From Undibacterium sp. (GTDB lineage Bacteria; Pseudomonadota; Gammaproteobacteria; Burkholderiales; Burkholderiaceae_D): 64,000 nt of DNA. Position 1 is the stretch's first letter; each line of letters begins with the position of its first letter. The stretch is from NCBI GenBank assembly GCA_030645915.1, contig JAUSNO010000011.1, positions 81,568-145,567 of the forward strand, read 5' to 3'. Of this stretch, positions 19,136 to 26,119 are shown piece after piece. The position numbers and the translations under genes are program-made. The notes beneath the pieces were generated by a model. That model did not search any database, had not been told where the DNA came from, and saw only the letters and a program-made list of their open reading frames with translations.

Positions 19136-19681
19136 ATGAGACTATCTATATCTGAAGAGCATCAAGATGAGATGCGCCACGCCTACTATGACGGCGCCCC
19201 GGGAATTCTAGTATCCGGCCTCGTCTGGATTGCAGCCGCGCTAGCGTGCCATCTACTCGGGACCAACCAAGCCGTATGGACTTTGCTCATAGGCGGCGCG
19301 CTAATTCACCCTATCACCATAATTGTTACCAAGGCGATAGGACGGCCCGCGAAGACCAGCAAAGCCAACGCGCTGAACCAACTCGGGATGGCGTCGACAA
19401 TTTGGCTTATCCTTTGCTGCGCAATGGCCTATGGTCTTTTCCTTCTCAAGCCTGCGTTATTTTTCCCGGCAATGATGGCAACGATTGGAAGTCGCTACCT
19501 GATCTTTGCCAGTATGTATGGCAGATCCATTTTCTGGCTGTTGGGAGTAAGCCTTATTGTCGCTGCCAATCTCAGCTTCTTCTCGGCGGCCCCGCCCGTC
19601 ATTGCGGCAGGACTCGGCGGATTGATTGAGGTTCTATTTGCTTTCTTTGTGTTTTCAAAAGCTTCCAGGCCAGCGGTCTAA
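19136..19681 (+). CDS. Small integral membrane protein in a gene cassette
   Basis: This 181-residue protein starts at ATG 19136, six bases after AGGAAG. After a short soluble N-terminus (SISEEHQDEMRHAYYDGAPG) it has about five hydrophobic segments. It resembles uncharacterised small membrane proteins (possibly the DUF7010 group); no function is known. Its TAA stop lies inside the first arm of an attC-like site, as in integron cassettes. Composition is close to that of the chromosome here, unlike the AT-rich genes further right. Confidence 0.75.
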   Translation: MRLSISEEHQDEMRHAYYDGAPGILVSGLVWIAAALACHLLGTNQAVWTLLIGGALIHPITIIVTKAIGRPAKTSKANALNQLGMASTIWLILCCAMAYGLFLLKPALFFPAMMATIGSRYLIFASMYGRSIFWLLGVSLIVAANLSFFSAAPPVIAAGLGGLIEVLFAFFVFSKASRPAV

Positions 19682-19763
19682 CAATGGAATCAAACGGATA
19701 CCCAACGTTGCTCTTCGCTCAAACCACCATTCGCGGCCGGCGCCGCTTATTTCAGCATTAGGT
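19676..19763 (+). other. attC-like recombination site 1
   Basis: The left core GTCTAAC (19676-19682) contains the TAA stop of the preceding gene. The right end reads CATTAGGT. The inner arms TGGAATCAAACGG and CCGCTTATTTCA pair with one unpaired base on the left strand, as expected for an attC hairpin with an extrahelical base. The right core has ATT instead of the canonical GTT, so the site is degenerate. The next start codon is 8 bp downstream. Confidence 0.6.
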
Positions 19764-19770
19764 CAAGACA

Positions 19771-20085
19771 ATGTTCCAACCACGACCCCTTAAATTCTTT
19801 GCCGCAATCATTGCAATTTTCCTTTTGCTATCTTTGCCTGCGCTTGTGTGGCCCGGCTATCTTGATTCACCGGCGGGTCTAATCGTGGCAGTACCGTATC
19901 TTTCCATTTTTCTATTCCATAAAATCGGCATCCCTGGCCTACTTGTGAACAATGGCTTATGCGGTTGGGGTTGGTGTTCAGCCACCATCTTCGGCTGGAT
20001 TTTTCTATTCACGTTTTGGCTCCTGCTTGCATGGCTATTTGCGTGGGGCTTGTCCAGCCTAACCCAGCATTCAAGAACGCCGTAA
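19771..20085 (+). CDS. Small membrane protein, cassette gene with a probably replaced 3' end
   Basis: The 104-residue predicted protein has three hydrophobic segments (about 8-28, 34-52, 68-92) and no recognisable family. It begins 8 bp after attC-like site 1, which fits a cassette gene. Its last three codons and stop lie inside direct repeat A, which begins at 20076, and no attC follows. The simplest reading is that the original 3' end and attC were lost when repeat A was joined here. The function is unknown. Confidence 0.6.
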   Translation: MFQPRPLKFFAAIIAIFLLLSLPALVWPGYLDSPAGLIVAVPYLSIFLFHKIGIPGLLVNNGLCGWGWCSATIFGWIFLFTFWLLLAWLFAWGLSSLTQHSRTP

Positions 20086-20319
20086 CCCGCAATAAGTCGG
20101 GCGTCAATAGCCACCGGCGTATTGCGCCGCATGGAATTATTCAGCTACGCCATACGGCGCAATAGATGAAGCCCATTGCGCCCTACCGATTGACGGTTTC
20201 GACGTTTATTTCTGCCACTATTTTCTTCTCGTATTGATGATCGACACACGTTTTACGTCGTGAATTCAATCAGGCTCTTTCGGCACCGAGATCGGTTTGC
20301 CTGCCACATGCGTGGCCAG
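20076..20319 (+). repeat. Direct repeat A, copy 1 (244 bp, with lrp tail)
   Basis: This segment matches 23031-23274 base for base in length with about 11 mismatches by eye. It contains a 15-bp palindrome (TATTGCGCCGCATGG paired with CCATACGGCGCAATA), a GCCCATTGCGCCCTAC motif and, at its right end, the last codons of an lrp gene in reverse. The complete lrp gene exists only next to copy 2. Confidence 0.9.
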
Positions 20320-20330
20320 TACCCGCATCA
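20262..20330 (-). pseudogene. Remnant of the 3' end of an lrp/asnC gene
   Basis: Reading leftward, the bases encode the C-terminus of the Lrp regulator whose intact copy is at 23221-23673, ending PISVPKEPD versus PISVPKELD in the intact gene. After GTGGCCAG at about 20312-20319 the match jumps from the region around 23270 to that around 23346, i.e. about 75 bp are missing, with GTGG(T/C)CAG at both edges of the deletion. The similarity ends near 20330 where repeat B begins. Confidence 0.7.
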
Positions 20331-20333
20331 TGC

Positions 20334-20635
20334 TGCAAATTCTAAAAAGCATCACGGCCACCACGCCCTATCCATGCGCCTTCCCAGGCAGTCTGGCCTG
20401 CAAGGCGCATGGATAGGGCGTGCTGGGCATGCCATCGCGTAAAAATTGACGAAATGCGGTTGCGTTAGGACTCGTAACGACAGGCGTCATGCGAAATAGA
20501 TTTCAATATCACTAATTTTGTTGATAAAATAAAAACAAGTAGCCGCGCCTCTTTTATCGATTTTGTTAAGCTTTTTGTTTTCGAGGCATCACAGATTTGA
20601 GCTAGGCTACAAAAGGCTTAACAGAGAAAAGAAAC
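20334..20635 (+). repeat. Direct repeat B, copy 2
   Basis: This is the second copy of the segment at 18757-19063. The conserved parts are the REP-like palindrome, GAAATAGATTTCAATA, the TTGTTGATAAAATAAAAACAA stretch split by substitutions, and the TTTTGTTAAGC/GAGGCAT block. It ends about 65 bp before the next gene. Confidence 0.8.
20364..20420. repeat. REP-like palindromic repeat, copy 3 (best stem)
   Basis: CGCCCTATCCATGCGCCTT and AAGGCGCATGGATAGGGCG form a perfect 19-bp stem around CCCAGGCAGTCTGGCCTGC. This is the clearest member of the dispersed family. Confidence 0.85.
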
Positions 20636-20699
20636 CGAAGAGCTACTTTTTGATCACCGGTTAATTTACCATTTTTCAAATTAAATCACGTTGAAATTC

Positions 20700-21212
20700 A
20701 TGGTTCCAGAAATAACGATACTTAATTTACAGTTGGCCGCATCTGTTCTGATGGGATATGACTATTTTCTATCCGATGCATTAAAAGCGCAGGCCAATGC
20801 GTTTGCTGCCGATGTGGTCAAAACTTATCAATCTCAAACCGATGCACGACTTAAGGCACAAGCGGGTATTTTCCGTACATGGATTCCAGTAATTATTTCC
20901 GGAATTGTATATGCCACTATTGGTTCGGCCGTATATTTTTTAGGGAAGACACTGGCATTTAAGGGCGCGCCGATTGAACTTCAAATTATCGGTGCTGTGT
21001 TAATGTTCGCGGTCATATATTTTGTTTGGCGCGCGTCAAAACAATTAATTGATGCATTCACTCATGGGGTTCTGCCATTTACGATACCCGCCATCCTTCG
21101 AGTAATATTCACGTTTCTACTTTACAGTTCCAAAGGAGCCATCGCGGCACTAGGTATGCTTTTTTTAGTTACCTCCTTCTTATTCCGATACTCTAATGCT
21201 GGCATTTTCTAA
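20700..21212 (+). CDS. Hypothetical membrane protein in the cassette region
   Basis: The 170-residue protein begins at ATG 20700 (a TTG lies three codons upstream). Residues about 60-85, 92-112, 125-145 and 148-165 are hydrophobic; the N-terminal third is amphipathic and soluble. No family was recognised. The gene is clearly more AT-rich than its surroundings, suggesting foreign origin. Its stop is 7 bp before the next start, with no attC between, so both genes would share one cassette. Confidence 0.65.
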   Translation: MVPEITILNLQLAASVLMGYDYFLSDALKAQANAFAADVVKTYQSQTDARLKAQAGIFRTWIPVIISGIVYATIGSAVYFLGKTLAFKGAPIELQIIGAVLMFAVIYFVWRASKQLIDAFTHGVLPFTIPAILRVIFTFLLYSSKGAIAALGMLFLVTSFLFRYSNAGIF

Positions 21213-21219
21213 TTTACCG

Positions 21220-21822
21220 ATGAAGTATATTCTGACCGAAGATGAAATCTCAAATGCTGTGCGATATGTGGAAGAACTGCGCTTGTTTATACATGAATTC
21301 TCTGTCCCCGGTAACAATCGCGTTCGAGCCGCAGGTTCGTGTTTCGCGATCGCTCAAGAGCACCACCACGCAATCGTGAAACTCCTTGAATGCAGACTCT
21401 TCTCTTCTGCATTCTCTCTTATTCGTGTGGAATTCGAAGCCTACGTTCGTGGAAAATGGTTGTCGAATTGCGCTAGCGATGCACTCGTTGAAGCTTTTAT
21501 TCAAGGTAAAGAGCCACCAGGAATAAATTGTCTTCTTGAACAATTGGAGATGCTTGATTCATTCAATGAAAAGATGCTATCTAAAATCAAACAAAAAACA
21601 TGGAAATCGATGTGCGCGTATACCCATACAGGAGGTTTACATGTCCAGCGTTGGAATACAGATGATGGGATTGAGGCAAATTATGAGAGAGAAGAAGTTC
21701 TTGAGGTCTTGAAATTCGCTGAAAGTATCGCTTCATTTTCTGTCATTGGAGTCGCAGAGTTAGCTTCCGACGAAAAGTTGGCGGAGAGAATACTGGCTTC
21801 TTTCAAGCAACAGGTGGCATGA
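21220..21822 (+). CDS. Hypothetical soluble protein in the cassette region (possibly DUF6988-like)
   Basis: The 200-residue alpha-helical protein has no signal peptide or membrane segment. EHHHAIVKLLECRLFSSAFSLIRVEFEAYVRG and a later MCAYTHTGGLHVQRW block resemble an uncharacterised family often found near mobile elements. ATG 21220 is preferred over 21196, which lies inside the previous gene. Composition is AT-rich. The stop is immediately followed by attC-like site 2. The function is unknown. Confidence 0.65.
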   Translation: MKYILTEDEISNAVRYVEELRLFIHEFSVPGNNRVRAAGSCFAIAQEHHHAIVKLLECRLFSSAFSLIRVEFEAYVRGKWLSNCASDALVEAFIQGKEPPGINCLLEQLEMLDSFNEKMLSKIKQKTWKSMCAYTHTGGLHVQRWNTDDGIEANYEREEVLEVLKFAESIASFSVIGVAELASDEKLAERILASFKQQVA

Positions 21823-21823
21823 G

Positions 21824-21889
21824 TTTTAACTTGGCGCTCATCACGGAATCAACGAAAATTCCGTTGATCCGGATAGCTCAACGTTATAC
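21824..21889 (+). other. attC-like recombination site 2
   Basis: This 66-bp site begins TTTTAAC two bases after the TGA stop and ends GTTATAC. A central stem pairs CGG-ATCAACG with CGTTGAT-CCG and leaves one unpaired A on the left strand. The outer arms (TTGGCGCTC and TAGCTCAACG) pair imperfectly. The next gene starts with GTG 4 bp downstream. Confidence 0.75.
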
Positions 21890-21892
21890 GTC

Positions 21893-22939
21893 GTGAACAC
21901 GTCCGCTAAGCGCCTCGCCTTCAAATACCGCAGCGGCGACGCCGCCACGCTCGCGCGCGACCTAGCCTCACTTCGAGACGCAACGTTCTACGCGGCGAGT
22001 CGCCACACGCTGAACGACCCGTTCGAAGGACGTTTTGACCGTGCGTCACTCGACTTGCAGTTTGACGCGATACGAGACTTAGTGTCAGCCATCACGCCGA
22101 CAGCTTCAGCGTCGCTCGACGCAGTCTCAGCCGCAGCGAACGAGGTTCTTGAATTCGTCGACAAGAGCGGTGTCTTTTCCCTCAGTTACAACCCGCTGCA
22201 GGAGTTGATCTGGGCGCACTACGGCGGCTCTCATCGCGGATTCTGTATCGGCTACGACCTAGAGAGACTTGTTGAGTTTGAACCCAACGTCCACCACTTC
22301 CTTGACGTTCAGTACAGCAATGCTGCCCCGGTCCTGCAGCCATCAGACCTGATCTCGTCCGAGTCTCATCTCGATGTTCTAAAGAAGATGCTTGGGGTGA
22401 AGTCAAGACCGTGGGCGTACGAAGAGGAAGTACGGGTGATCACTGTCCCGCCAGGCCTACACGAACACGACTACAGGGCGGTGAGGGTGGTGTACTTCGG
22501 CCTCCGCTGTCCCGAGAGCAATCGGTCCGCGGTTATGGAGGCTCTGGCGGGTCGAAGTGTCGCCTACGAGCAGGTCATAAGTCCGCCTTCGTCGTACGCT
22601 CTACACACAAAGAAGCTTCCCGACCAATACGACTCGACGCCAAAGTACAAACAAAACGTCGCCCCTATAAGCGAAGGCGCGATCTATCCCGGCTATCTAA
22701 AGCCTGAGCAAAAACAGTACGCCGACTATCTGTACAAGGCAGCCGAGATCGTGCGTCGGGAACCTTACTGTCAAGAGGTCACCAACGTAGACTTCAGCAG
22801 TTCGAAGAGCAAACCCGGGAAGCCGATCATCTATGCGCATTTCCTTCGCGCGCCAAACAAGTACGTCAAAAGACTGTTCTCACTATCGGACATAGACAAA
22901 CAATACAAGGCGCTTGACCTTCCGCCGAATGACGTATAA
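21893..22939 (+). CDS. DUF2971 family protein, cassette gene
   Basis: The 348-residue soluble protein shows DUF2971 signatures: LNDPFEGRF near residue 40, GVFSLSYNPLQELIWAHYG near 95-112 and FCIGYDLERL after it. The biochemical role of the family is unknown; members are common in phage, defence and cassette contexts. It begins with GTG 4 bp after attC-like site 2, and its TAA stop is part of the first core of attC-like site 3, so it forms one complete cassette. Its base composition is richer in GC than the preceding two genes, indicating an independent origin. Confidence 0.85.
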   Translation: MNTSAKRLAFKYRSGDAATLARDLASLRDATFYAASRHTLNDPFEGRFDRASLDLQFDAIRDLVSAITPTASASLDAVSAAANEVLEFVDKSGVFSLSYNPLQELIWAHYGGSHRGFCIGYDLERLVEFEPNVHHFLDVQYSNAAPVLQPSDLISSESHLDVLKKMLGVKSRPWAYEEEVRVITVPPGLHEHDYRAVRVVYFGLRCPESNRSAVMEALAGRSVAYEQVISPPSSYALHTKKLPDQYDSTPKYKQNVAPISEGAIYPGYLKPEQKQYADYLYKAAEIVRREPYCQEVTNVDFSSSKSKPGKPIIYAHFLRAPNKYVKRLFSLSDIDKQYKALDLPPNDV

Positions 22940-22992
22940 CCCCTCGCTCAAGCTAACCCGCTACGGCAGGCAGCTTAGCTCGAACGTTATAC
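22934..22992 (+). other. attC site 3 (59-bp, canonical form)
   Basis: The left core GTATAAC (22934-22940) and right core GTTATAC (22986-22992) are exact complements. Inner arms CTCAAGCT and AGCTTAGCTCGA pair around a short centre. The left core includes the TAA stop of the DUF2971 gene. Length and layout match the classical 59-base element. Confidence 0.85.
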
Positions 22993-22997
22993 ATCCT

Positions 22998-23054
22998 ATG
23001 TTTAGTAAATTACTCGCTGTCGTTGGTCTTAACGCCGTAACCCACAATAAGTAG
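22998..23054 (+). pseudogene. Truncated cassette ORF running into repeat A
   Basis: An ATG six bases after attC site 3 opens an 18-codon frame (MFSKLLAVVGLNAVTHNK) that enters direct repeat A at 23031 and stops there. Its position just after an attC mirrors the other cassette genes, so it may be the 5' end of a cassette gene cut by the repeat. It could also be chance. Confidence 0.3.
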
Positions 23055-23274
23055 GGCATCAATAGCCACCGGCGTATTGCGCCGCATGGAATTATTCAGC
23101 TACGCCATACGGCGCAATAGATGAAGCCCATTGCGCCCTACCGATTGACGGATTCGGCGTCTATTTCTGCCACTATTTTCTTCTCGTATTGATGATCGAC
23201 ACACGTTTTACGTGGTGAATTCAATCAAGCTCTTTCGGTACCGAGATTGGTTTGCCTGCCACATGCGTGGTCAG
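23031..23274 (+). repeat. Direct repeat A, copy 2 (native lrp end)
   Basis: Partner of 20076-20319. Here the right part is the true 3' end of the intact lrp gene, so this copy is probably the ancestral one. The non-coding left part carries the TATTGCGCCGCATGG palindrome. Confidence 0.9.
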
Positions 23275-23673
23275 CACGATGGCGGTTGAGGTTGAGCCAA
23301 ACGCATTGAGCTCGTTGATCACGCGCTGCAAGTGCTCGACATCGGTGGCCAGTACGCGCATGACGGCGCCGTCTTCGCCGGTGACGGTGTAGCAGTCGAT
23401 GATCTCCGGGCAGCGCGCGACAAATTCGGCGTAGGGCCTGCCTTGCTGGGTGGAGATGCGTATCATCGCGGTGATCTGGTAGCCCAGCGCCTTGGGGTTG
23501 ATATCGGCGCGGTAGCCGCGTATTACGCCGGCCGCCTCCAGCCGCTTGATGCGCTCGGATACGGCGGGCTGGCTCAGGTGTACCTGGCGGCCGACTTCGG
23601 CGTGCGAGATGCGGGCATCCTGTTGCAATAATTGCAGGATTTTTTGATCAAAGTTGTCGATTTTTTGATTCAT
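23221..23673 (-). CDS. Lrp/AsnC-family transcriptional regulator
   Basis: The 150-residue protein has the N-terminal winged helix-turn-helix (DARISHAEVGRQVHLSQPAVSERIKRLE, residues about 19-46) and the C-terminal RAM ligand domain (GYQITAMIRIST onward, with CYTVTGEDGAVMRV). Family members bind amino acids and form octamers. It is divergent from lysA with 131 bp between start codons, so regulation of lysine biosynthesis is likely but inferred. A damaged copy of its 3' end exists at 20262-20330. Confidence 0.93.
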   Translation of the reverse strand: MNQKIDNFDQKILQLLQQDARISHAEVGRQVHLSQPAVSERIKRLEAAGVIRGYRADINPKALGYQITAMIRISTQQGRPYAEFVARCPEIIDCYTVTGEDGAVMRVLATDVEHLQRVINELNAFGSTSTAIVLTTHVAGKPISVPKELD

Positions 23674-23804
23674 CAGGATTTTCTCTCAATTTCAATTCAA
23701 TTCATGGGAAAAGCCCTTGATTGCTTATGAATCCCCATTCATTAAGCGAGTTTGGCTTGGTACATTATAGGTCAAGCTTATTCAAAATCCACCAAAAAAC
23801 ACTC

Positions 23805-25046
23805 ATGACCAATATCATTACACCAGCGCAAATCGCCCAGATCGCCGCGCAGTTCCACACCCCTTGCTGGGTCTACGACGCCAGCGTGATCCGCCAGCAA
23901 ATCGCGCGCCTACGCCAGTTTGACGTGATCCGCTTCGCGCAGAAGGCATCGAGCAATATCCATCTGCTGAAACTGATGCGCGAAGAAGGCGTGATGGTCG
24001 ATTCTGTCTCGATCGGTGAAGTCGAACGCGCGCTGGCTGCAGGCTATGCGCCGGATGACAATGCCACGCATGCGCCTATCGTTTTCACCGCCGATCTGCT
24101 GGATAAAAATGCGCTGAAGCGCGTGGTTGAATTGAATATCCCGGTCAATTGCGGCTCGCCGCAGATGCTGGAACAACTCGGCCAGGCGCACCCCGGCCAT
24201 CCGGTCTGGCTGCGCATCAACCCTGGTTTTGGCCACGGCCACAGCCGCAAGACCAATACCGGCGGCGAGCAGAGCAAACACGGCATCTGGTTTGAACATC
24301 TGCAGGACTCGTTAGCGATCATTGACCAGTACGGTTTAAAGTTAATTGGCCTGCACATGCACATCGGTTCCGGCGTCGATTACGACCATCTGCAAAGCGT
24401 CTGCGATGCGATGATTACGCAAGTCAAAACCTGCGCGCACGACCTGTCGGCGATCTCCATCGGAGGCGGATTATCCATCCCCTACTACGGCGATGAAGCG
24501 GCGGTCGATACCGAGCATTACTTCCAGATCTGGGACAAGGCGCGCAAGGATATCGAAGCGCATCTGGGCCATAAAATCAGTATGGAAATCGAGCCGGGGC
24601 GTTTTCTGGTGGCGCAATCGGGCATCCTGATTTCTGAACTGCGCGCACAAAAACAGGTGGGGAATAATTTTTTCGCGCTGGTCGACGCCGGCTTCAATGA
24701 TCTGGCGCGCCCCGCCATGTACGGCAGCTATCACCGCATCAGCGCCCATGCGCCGGACGGTACATTGCGCACCACACTAACCAAACCAACCGTGGTGGCC
24801 GGCCCCTTGTGCGAATCCGGCGATGTCTTCACGCAGGAAGACGGCGGCGTTGTTACCACGCAGAATTTGCCGGCCTGCGAGATCGGCGACCTGTTCGTTT
24901 TTCACGATACCGGTGCCTATGGCGCCAGCATGTCGTCGAACTATAATTCGCGCCCCTTGATACCTGAAATCCTGGTCGATGGTGCGCAGATCAGGCAGAT
25001 ACGCCGACGTCAGACGGTGCAGGAACTGATCGCGCTGGAACTGTAA
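23805..25046 (+). CDS. lysA: Diaminopimelate decarboxylase
   Basis: This PLP enzyme (413 residues) converts meso-diaminopimelate to lysine, the last biosynthetic step. The PLP lysine is in FAQKASSN (Lys47), the glycine loop is SIGGGLSIPY near 220, and the second-subunit cysteine is in GPLCESGDVF near 327. A group III decarboxylase fold is complete. ATG 23805 fits the family N-terminus; upstream in-frame ATGs at 23721 and 23727 are unlikely. A G/C-rich hairpin without a T-run (25064-25095) follows the stop. Confidence 0.92.
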   Translation: MTNIITPAQIAQIAAQFHTPCWVYDASVIRQQIARLRQFDVIRFAQKASSNIHLLKLMREEGVMVDSVSIGEVERALAAGYAPDDNATHAPIVFTADLLDKNALKRVVELNIPVNCGSPQMLEQLGQAHPGHPVWLRINPGFGHGHSRKTNTGGEQSKHGIWFEHLQDSLAIIDQYGLKLIGLHMHIGSGVDYDHLQSVCDAMITQVKTCAHDLSAISIGGGLSIPYYGDEAAVDTEHYFQIWDKARKDIEAHLGHKISMEIEPGRFLVAQSGILISELRAQKQVGNNFFALVDAGFNDLARPAMYGSYHRISAHAPDGTLRTTLTKPTVVAGPLCESGDVFTQEDGGVVTTQNLPACEIGDLFVFHDTGAYGASMSSNYNSRPLIPEILVDGAQIRQIRRRQTVQELIALEL

Positions 25047-25063
25047 TCAGGGGATTGACCTTG

Positions 25064-25095
25064 CCTGTGCGATGGCTTAAACTCGGCCGCACAGG
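25064..25095 (+). terminator. Hairpin after lysA, possible terminator
   Basis: CCTGTGCG and CGCACAGG pair over 8 bp around a 16-base loop, 17 bp after the lysA stop. No T-run follows, so intrinsic termination is doubtful. Confidence 0.35.
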
Positions 25096-25232
25096 TGTGA
25101 AGGGACGCCTGCCCGCACAAGAGGCTCTCACCCTAATTTCATCATTTGTCATCATGCAGATTTACTGTGATAACGCATTGATTCGTTTGGCATCAGCGGG
25201 ATGGCCAAGAATAACGAACAAGGAGCCTTATC

Positions 25233-26057
25233 ATGTCATCCCCCGTCACTGAACTCAAAACCCGCGCCCGTTTATTGTTAAATGCCTTGCATGCGAAGAC
25301 GCCGGCAAGCATCGCGCGCAGCACCCGCATCAGCAAACAACAAGCCTGGCCTATTCCTGCTACTCCCGAGGCATGGACGCTGCGCCATGCGCTCAATATT
25401 GTCGCCAGCGAAGCAGGTTTTAAGCACTGGGAACACGCGCGCACCATCTTCAGCGGCGCAGCGCATGCCAGCGAAGACATGGGCACGTTCTGGTACGACC
25501 AGCAGGCACACGGGTTGACCAATCACTGGTTCGCCAGTTATGCCGAAGCCAGGGCGCAATTGCAGCTGCATCCGGATAACTATCTGCTGCCGTACAAGAA
25601 GCAGTTTTTTGTGGCCGAACTGCCCTGTATCACGCAACTGGGGTTAGCCGACAATGCGCCACTCTGGCAAGTGATACAGCACGATCTGGTGGCGGCTTAC
25701 GGCAGCGCTGCTTGGGCAAAATTGTGTGAATTGCGGCTGGAGGCAACGCGCCTGCGAGAAATCGAAGCAGCGCAGGAAAATAGCGAAGACGTCAAACGAA
25801 AAGAGCGTGAATTTTCCAACGCTGTGCTGAACACTTTTATCGAAAACGGGCGCATCAACAAGATCCCGCAGATGCGCAAGAAACGTCTGGTGATCTTGCA
25901 ATGGCTGGTCAATCAGCTGGAGCTGGAACGGCGTTATGCGGAGAAGGAGATCAACACTTTTTTGCTGCAGTTTCACGAAGATTTCGCCACCCTGCGGCGC
26001 GAGTTCATCGCCTGCAAACTGATGGCGCGTGAAGATAATGTGTACTGGCGCTGCTGA
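25233..26057 (+). CDS. DUF2087 domain protein
   Basis: The 274-residue cytoplasmic protein has two parts. Residues 1-75 contain a short helical motif (LRHALNIVASEAGFKHWEHARTIF) found at the start of many uncharacterised proteins. Residues about 205-272 match DUF2087 (KIPQMRKKRLVILQWLV, then YAEKEINTFLLQFHEDFATLRREFI, ending DNVYWR), a small domain also attached to some ArsR/MarR-like regulators. It has a good AAGGAG site 9 bases before ATG. It stands alone and its function is unknown. Confidence 0.8.
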   Translation: MSSPVTELKTRARLLLNALHAKTPASIARSTRISKQQAWPIPATPEAWTLRHALNIVASEAGFKHWEHARTIFSGAAHASEDMGTFWYDQQAHGLTNHWFASYAEARAQLQLHPDNYLLPYKKQFFVAELPCITQLGLADNAPLWQVIQHDLVAAYGSAAWAKLCELRLEATRLREIEAAQENSEDVKRKEREFSNAVLNTFIENGRINKIPQMRKKRLVILQWLVNQLELERRYAEKEINTFLLQFHEDFATLRREFIACKLMAREDNVYWRC

Positions 26058-26119
26058 AATAACAGATATCCGGATAGAGTAGCGCCACATTTACCAATAT
26101 GAAAAATGCGGCGTCGCTT

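Noticed and set aside
20455..20485. GCGTTAGGAC followed by CGTAACG considered as another attC core
   Set aside because: No matching left core or paired arms were found, and it is absent from the other copy of repeat B.
19136..22939. Cassette genes considered as a toxin-antitoxin or phage defence system
   Set aside because: No nuclease, toxin or defence motif was recognised; DUF2971 association with such loci is not enough to name a system.
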